Shown in pieces: positions 58,529 through 60,365 of a stretch of DNA of 60,365 nucleotides. The position numbers and the translations under genes were made by a program. Source of the stretch: a virus; the IMG/VR virus record IMGVR_UViG_3300050138_000232, positions 1 through 60,365 of that record. The stretch is one strand, 5' to 3'. How positions within the stretch are numbered: the stretch's first letter is position 1; each line of letters opens with the position of its first letter. The notes below the pieces were generated by a model that saw only the letters and a list, made by a program, of their open reading frames with translations, searched no databases and was not told the origin of the DNA.

Positions 58529-59277
58529 GCTTGCAATTCGTACATATCAGGACGGCTCGCGGTAACTTCACAAGCGAATGTTGCCGCACGTTCTTCCCTA
58601 TCCTGATTTATAAAATCCATAGCGTCATTGTATGAATAATCAAAAAAGCCTGATCCGCTAATTGCGTAATCCTCATCAATGCTACCAATACCAAATGATT
58701 CGAGCTCCTCATCATCCTTAAAGACGGTTACGGATATATAATAATACTCGGTATTGAATGCGTTTTTAATGTCCTGTTCAATTGCTAGGCGTGTTGATGC
58801 GACCATGTGAATATATGCATCATGCTTTGAGTAGTTTTTATTGTCGTAAAACTGCTCCATATATTTTTCTGGTATATCAAAATAAGCGTTTTCGTAATCC
58901 CTGTATCCGCAGTCAAAGCCTATATAAGCTTCAATTCCTTTTCCGCTATGGCGTGTAAACTCACCATGCTCGGCAAAGTCTGGTTTATTGCGTTTGCCTA
59001 TTTTCACTTCATAGCCTTGCCCGTTTATATCATCTTGACGGCAATTGTCATAATCCGCCTCCAATTTAAACACCATTTTATAACCGTCTTCAGTTTCATA
59101 AGTATGGGCAACATTGTCACTGTCAGTATAAAATTTATTTGGTGCATTAATTTCCTTTTTCCACGCTGCAAGCTTTTGTTCCGCACGAACGAATAGCATT
59201 GCGTTTTTTGCACTGGTGATGTAATGAGACATTGATTCTTTACGCTCGGCTAAGTAGTTTTTGTAAAGTGTTGTCAT
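58525..59277 (-). CDS. Hypothetical acidic protein
   Basis: 250 residues. Tyr/Asp/Glu-rich (GFDCGYRDYENAYFDIPEKYMEQFYDNKNY), with SRLAIEQDIKNAFNTEYYYISVTVFKDDEELESFGIGSIDEDY at the end. The last part resembles phage-encoded defence-antagonist-like acidic proteins only in charge. AACAGAAAAGGA before the start. Not recognised. Confidence 0.65.
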   Translation of the reverse strand: MTTLYKNYLAERKESMSHYITSAKNAMLFVRAEQKLAAWKKEINAPNKFYTDSDNVAHTYETEDGYKMVFKLEADYDNCRQDDINGQGYEVKIGKRNKPDFAEHGEFTRHSGKGIEAYIGFDCGYRDYENAYFDIPEKYMEQFYDNKNYSKHDAYIHMVASTRLAIEQDIKNAFNTEYYYISVTVFKDDEELESFGIGSIDEDYAISGSGFFDYSYNDAMDFINQDREERAATFACEVTASRPDMYELQA

Positions 59278-59295
59278 GTGCGTTTTCCTTTTCTG

Positions 59296-59448
59296 TTATG
59301 CGTTTTCGCGTTTTAACTGGTTAAAAATAACCTGCATGTTCATCGGTAACATGCATACAGCCATCATGTGTTTACGGTCATAAGCAAAAACCTTTGCGAG
59401 ATTCTCTTTTGTAGGATTTTGCATATATGCGTTTAAAAGCTTTTCCAT
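59296..59448 (-). CDS. Small hypothetical protein, first gene of the second early operon
   Basis: 50 residues, MEKLLNAYMQNPTKENLAKVFAYDRKHMMAVCMLPMNMQVIFNQLKRENA, Met-rich and helical. Begins 39 nt after the promoter's -10 box. GAAAGAAAT is the only ribosome-site candidate. Unknown. Confidence 0.6.
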   Translation of the reverse strand: MEKLLNAYMQNPTKENLAKVFAYDRKHMMAVCMLPMNMQVIFNQLKRENA

Positions 59449-59486
59449 CGTATTTCTTTCTGTTTTGTTGCGTACTCAGTAAGGAC

Positions 59487-59515
59487 AATGTAGCATGGCT
59501 TTACAACGTTGTAAA
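59487..59515 (-). promoter_or_regulatory. Leftward early promoter with operator site C
   Basis: Minus strand TTTACA (59515-59510), 17-bp spacer, TACATT (59492-59487). The perfect palindrome TTTACAACGTTGTAAA (59500-59515) starts at the -35, exactly as at 46013. It serves the operon 59448 to 55579. Confidence 0.68.
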
Positions 59516-59581
59516 TAGCTAAAACGACATAATCGACAATAATTTTACAAATTGTTGTTTTTCAATAGGATAAAATTCAAA

Positions 59582-59616
59582 TTGTTTTTTGTACCCCCTA
59601 GTGGTAGTTTGAAAGT
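59582..59616 (+). promoter_or_regulatory. Palindrome-spaced leaderless promoter of the 59617 gene
   Basis: TTGTTT (59582-59587), 17-bp spacer containing the C-rich arm of the palindrome, TAGTTT (59605-59610), then 6 nt to the ATG at 59617. No Shine-Dalgarno. The stretch CCCCCTAGTGGTAGTTTG is identical at 10165. Confidence 0.65.
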
Positions 59617-60102
59617 ATGGAAACATTACCTCTAAAACCTCTATTCGATAATGCTAGATTCAATTCTGCAAGCCCTTTGCTCAGAGACGCTGTATTTACC
59701 ATCTTATACGGCTTGGCCAGCACAAAGACACTGAGTTATGACATACCTGCAGACTTACGACCGTATGGTAGAATTGCAGATACCAACTATTACAGATTAA
59801 AGCAGGATATATTTAACATACTCCAAGACGTTATTCCAAAAATTCTACAGATAAAAAGAGTTAAATTGAAAGTGTCACAAGCTTGTAGCGCTGGTAATAT
59901 CGCCAGAGGAGTTAAGAATAGGCTGGAAAAGAACAAAGAGCAGGTTTTCTCTGACGACAAGGCTACACATACTGAAATTTCCCCTATTCCCGCGCCTCCC
60001 GGCGATAATCAATTCCATAAAGGCACATTCGACCAGGTGGCAACTCGTCAAGCAAAAAGCAAAAAACCAGCTGCACCGGATAAAAAATTGTTTGATAAAT
60101 GA
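59617..60102 (+). CDS. Hypothetical protein with its own leaderless promoter
   Basis: 161 residues. Residues 15-90 look helical and basic (LLRDAVFTILYGLASTKTLSYDIPADLRPYGRIADTNYYRLKQDIFNILQDVIPKILQIKRVKLK), with a disordered, Lys/Pro-rich end. No known domain. Its position, convergent with no neighbour and divergent from the second early operon, plus the operator, suggest a regulator or an early protein acting on its own. Confidence 0.62.
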   Translation: METLPLKPLFDNARFNSASPLLRDAVFTILYGLASTKTLSYDIPADLRPYGRIADTNYYRLKQDIFNILQDVIPKILQIKRVKLKVSQACSAGNIARGVKNRLEKNKEQVFSDDKATHTEISPIPAPPGDNQFHKGTFDQVATRQAKSKKPAAPDKKLFDK

Positions 60103-60238
60103 CGATTGCGAGTAGATTTACGTATATATTCGGTAGAGCTTGGACAAAGACGCTAGGAAAACTGCTACTTACAAAGCATAGTTAGAATCCCTGCTAGGAA
60201 TACGAACTCGCCTTGATTTTCCTGTTATGTTATAACAT
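60103..60238. other. Non-coding region before the contig junction
   Basis: With 1-285 this makes a gene-free stretch of about 420 bp across the closed circle, the longest in the genome. It contains an AT-rich terminator-like hairpin at 60223-60244, a GC-rich island at 28-70 and one ACTACC-type palindrome at 226-244. It is a reasonable place to look for a packaging, attachment or replication site, but I recognise none. Confidence 0.5.
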
Positions 60239-60244
60239 TTTTTT
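60223..60244 (+). terminator. AT-rich hairpin and T-run after the 59617 gene
   Basis: TGTTAT, loop GTT, ATAACA, followed by seven T. The stem is weak (mostly A-T), so termination may be partial. Confidence 0.45.
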
Positions 60245-60365
60245 ATTTTTCGGTGAAAATCGGAGGGTCGGCGGGCCCAGGGTCTGAGTGCGGGGAGGCC
60301 GCCTTCGAAATTTATTATAAAAATTTTTCGCGAGACTACAGCCAGTGACAACTCGCAATACGCAA
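60239..60365. repeat. Second copy of the 127-bp terminal overlap
   Basis: Same sequence as 1-127. The true circle joins 60238 to 1. It holds no gene I can support. Confidence 0.95.

Noticed and set aside
60169-60351. 60-codon minus-strand frame across the contig end
   Set aside because: It depends partly on the duplicated terminal overlap, lacks a ribosome site and resembles no protein.
1-60365. Reverse transcriptase or diversity-generating retroelement for the fibre genes
   Set aside because: No reverse-transcriptase motif (YxDD with flanking blocks) and no template/variable repeat pair near the fibre genes was found on reading.

Overview
The window reads as the complete genome of a short-tailed (podovirus-type) double-stranded DNA bacteriophage. 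Bases 1-127 are repeated exactly at 60239-60365, so the contig closes on itself as a circle of 60,238 bp. Shine-Dalgarno sequences, sigma70-like promoters and small accessory families (DUF551-like, GTA-type holin, HNH, DUF2815/DUF2800) point to a Gram-negative, probably proteobacterial host. The host cannot be named from sequence alone.

Layout. (1) 286-10147, plus strand: a tightly overlapping operon for sugar or small-molecule modification. It holds three glycosyltransferase-like proteins, a DegT-type aminotransferase, a WbqC-like protein, a NeuD/PglD-like acetyltransferase, two phytanoyl-CoA-dioxygenase-like enzymes, a five-bladed-propeller glycosidase-like protein, two methyltransferases and a proteasome-fold protein. 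(2) 10198-30741, plus strand: packaging and virion genes (large terminase, portal, scaffold, major capsid protein, adaptor, nozzle-like protein and three large ejection-type proteins). No tape measure, sheath or tail-tube gene was seen. (3) 30782-38848: a glycosyltransferase, fibre/spike proteins and fibre accessories. (4) 38916-40465: lysis cassette (membrane proteins, M15 endolysin, 3TM holin, a probable Rz1-like lipoprotein). (5) 40466-45961, minus strand: an early accessory operon of small proteins ending in a truncated tyrosine-recombinase fragment. (6) 46072-55279: regulation and replication, with SNF2 helicase, VRR-NUC nuclease, B-type DNA polymerase, DUF2815 and DUF2800 on the minus strand and a HTH protein plus primase/VapE helicase on the plus strand. 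(7) 55579-59448, minus strand: a second early operon of small proteins, including one made of 21 hexapeptide repeats. (8) 59617-60102: a lone plus-strand gene with its own promoter.

Two dispersed palindrome families stand out. One (ACTACC..GGTAGT type) occurs at six intergenic loci (seven copies). At three loci it fills the space between a -35 and a -10 box that lies exactly 6 nt before an ATG with no Shine-Dalgarno; a fourth locus is similar with 8 nt. This predicts leaderless, commonly controlled transcripts. The other (TTTACAACGTTGTAAA type) starts exactly at the -35 box of three early promoters. A third notable element is a small self-contained transcription unit at 16340-16650, with a structured leader, a 17-residue Lys/Arg-rich peptide and a terminator. 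Free-standing HNH endonuclease genes sit beside the aminotransferase, portal and DNA polymerase genes.
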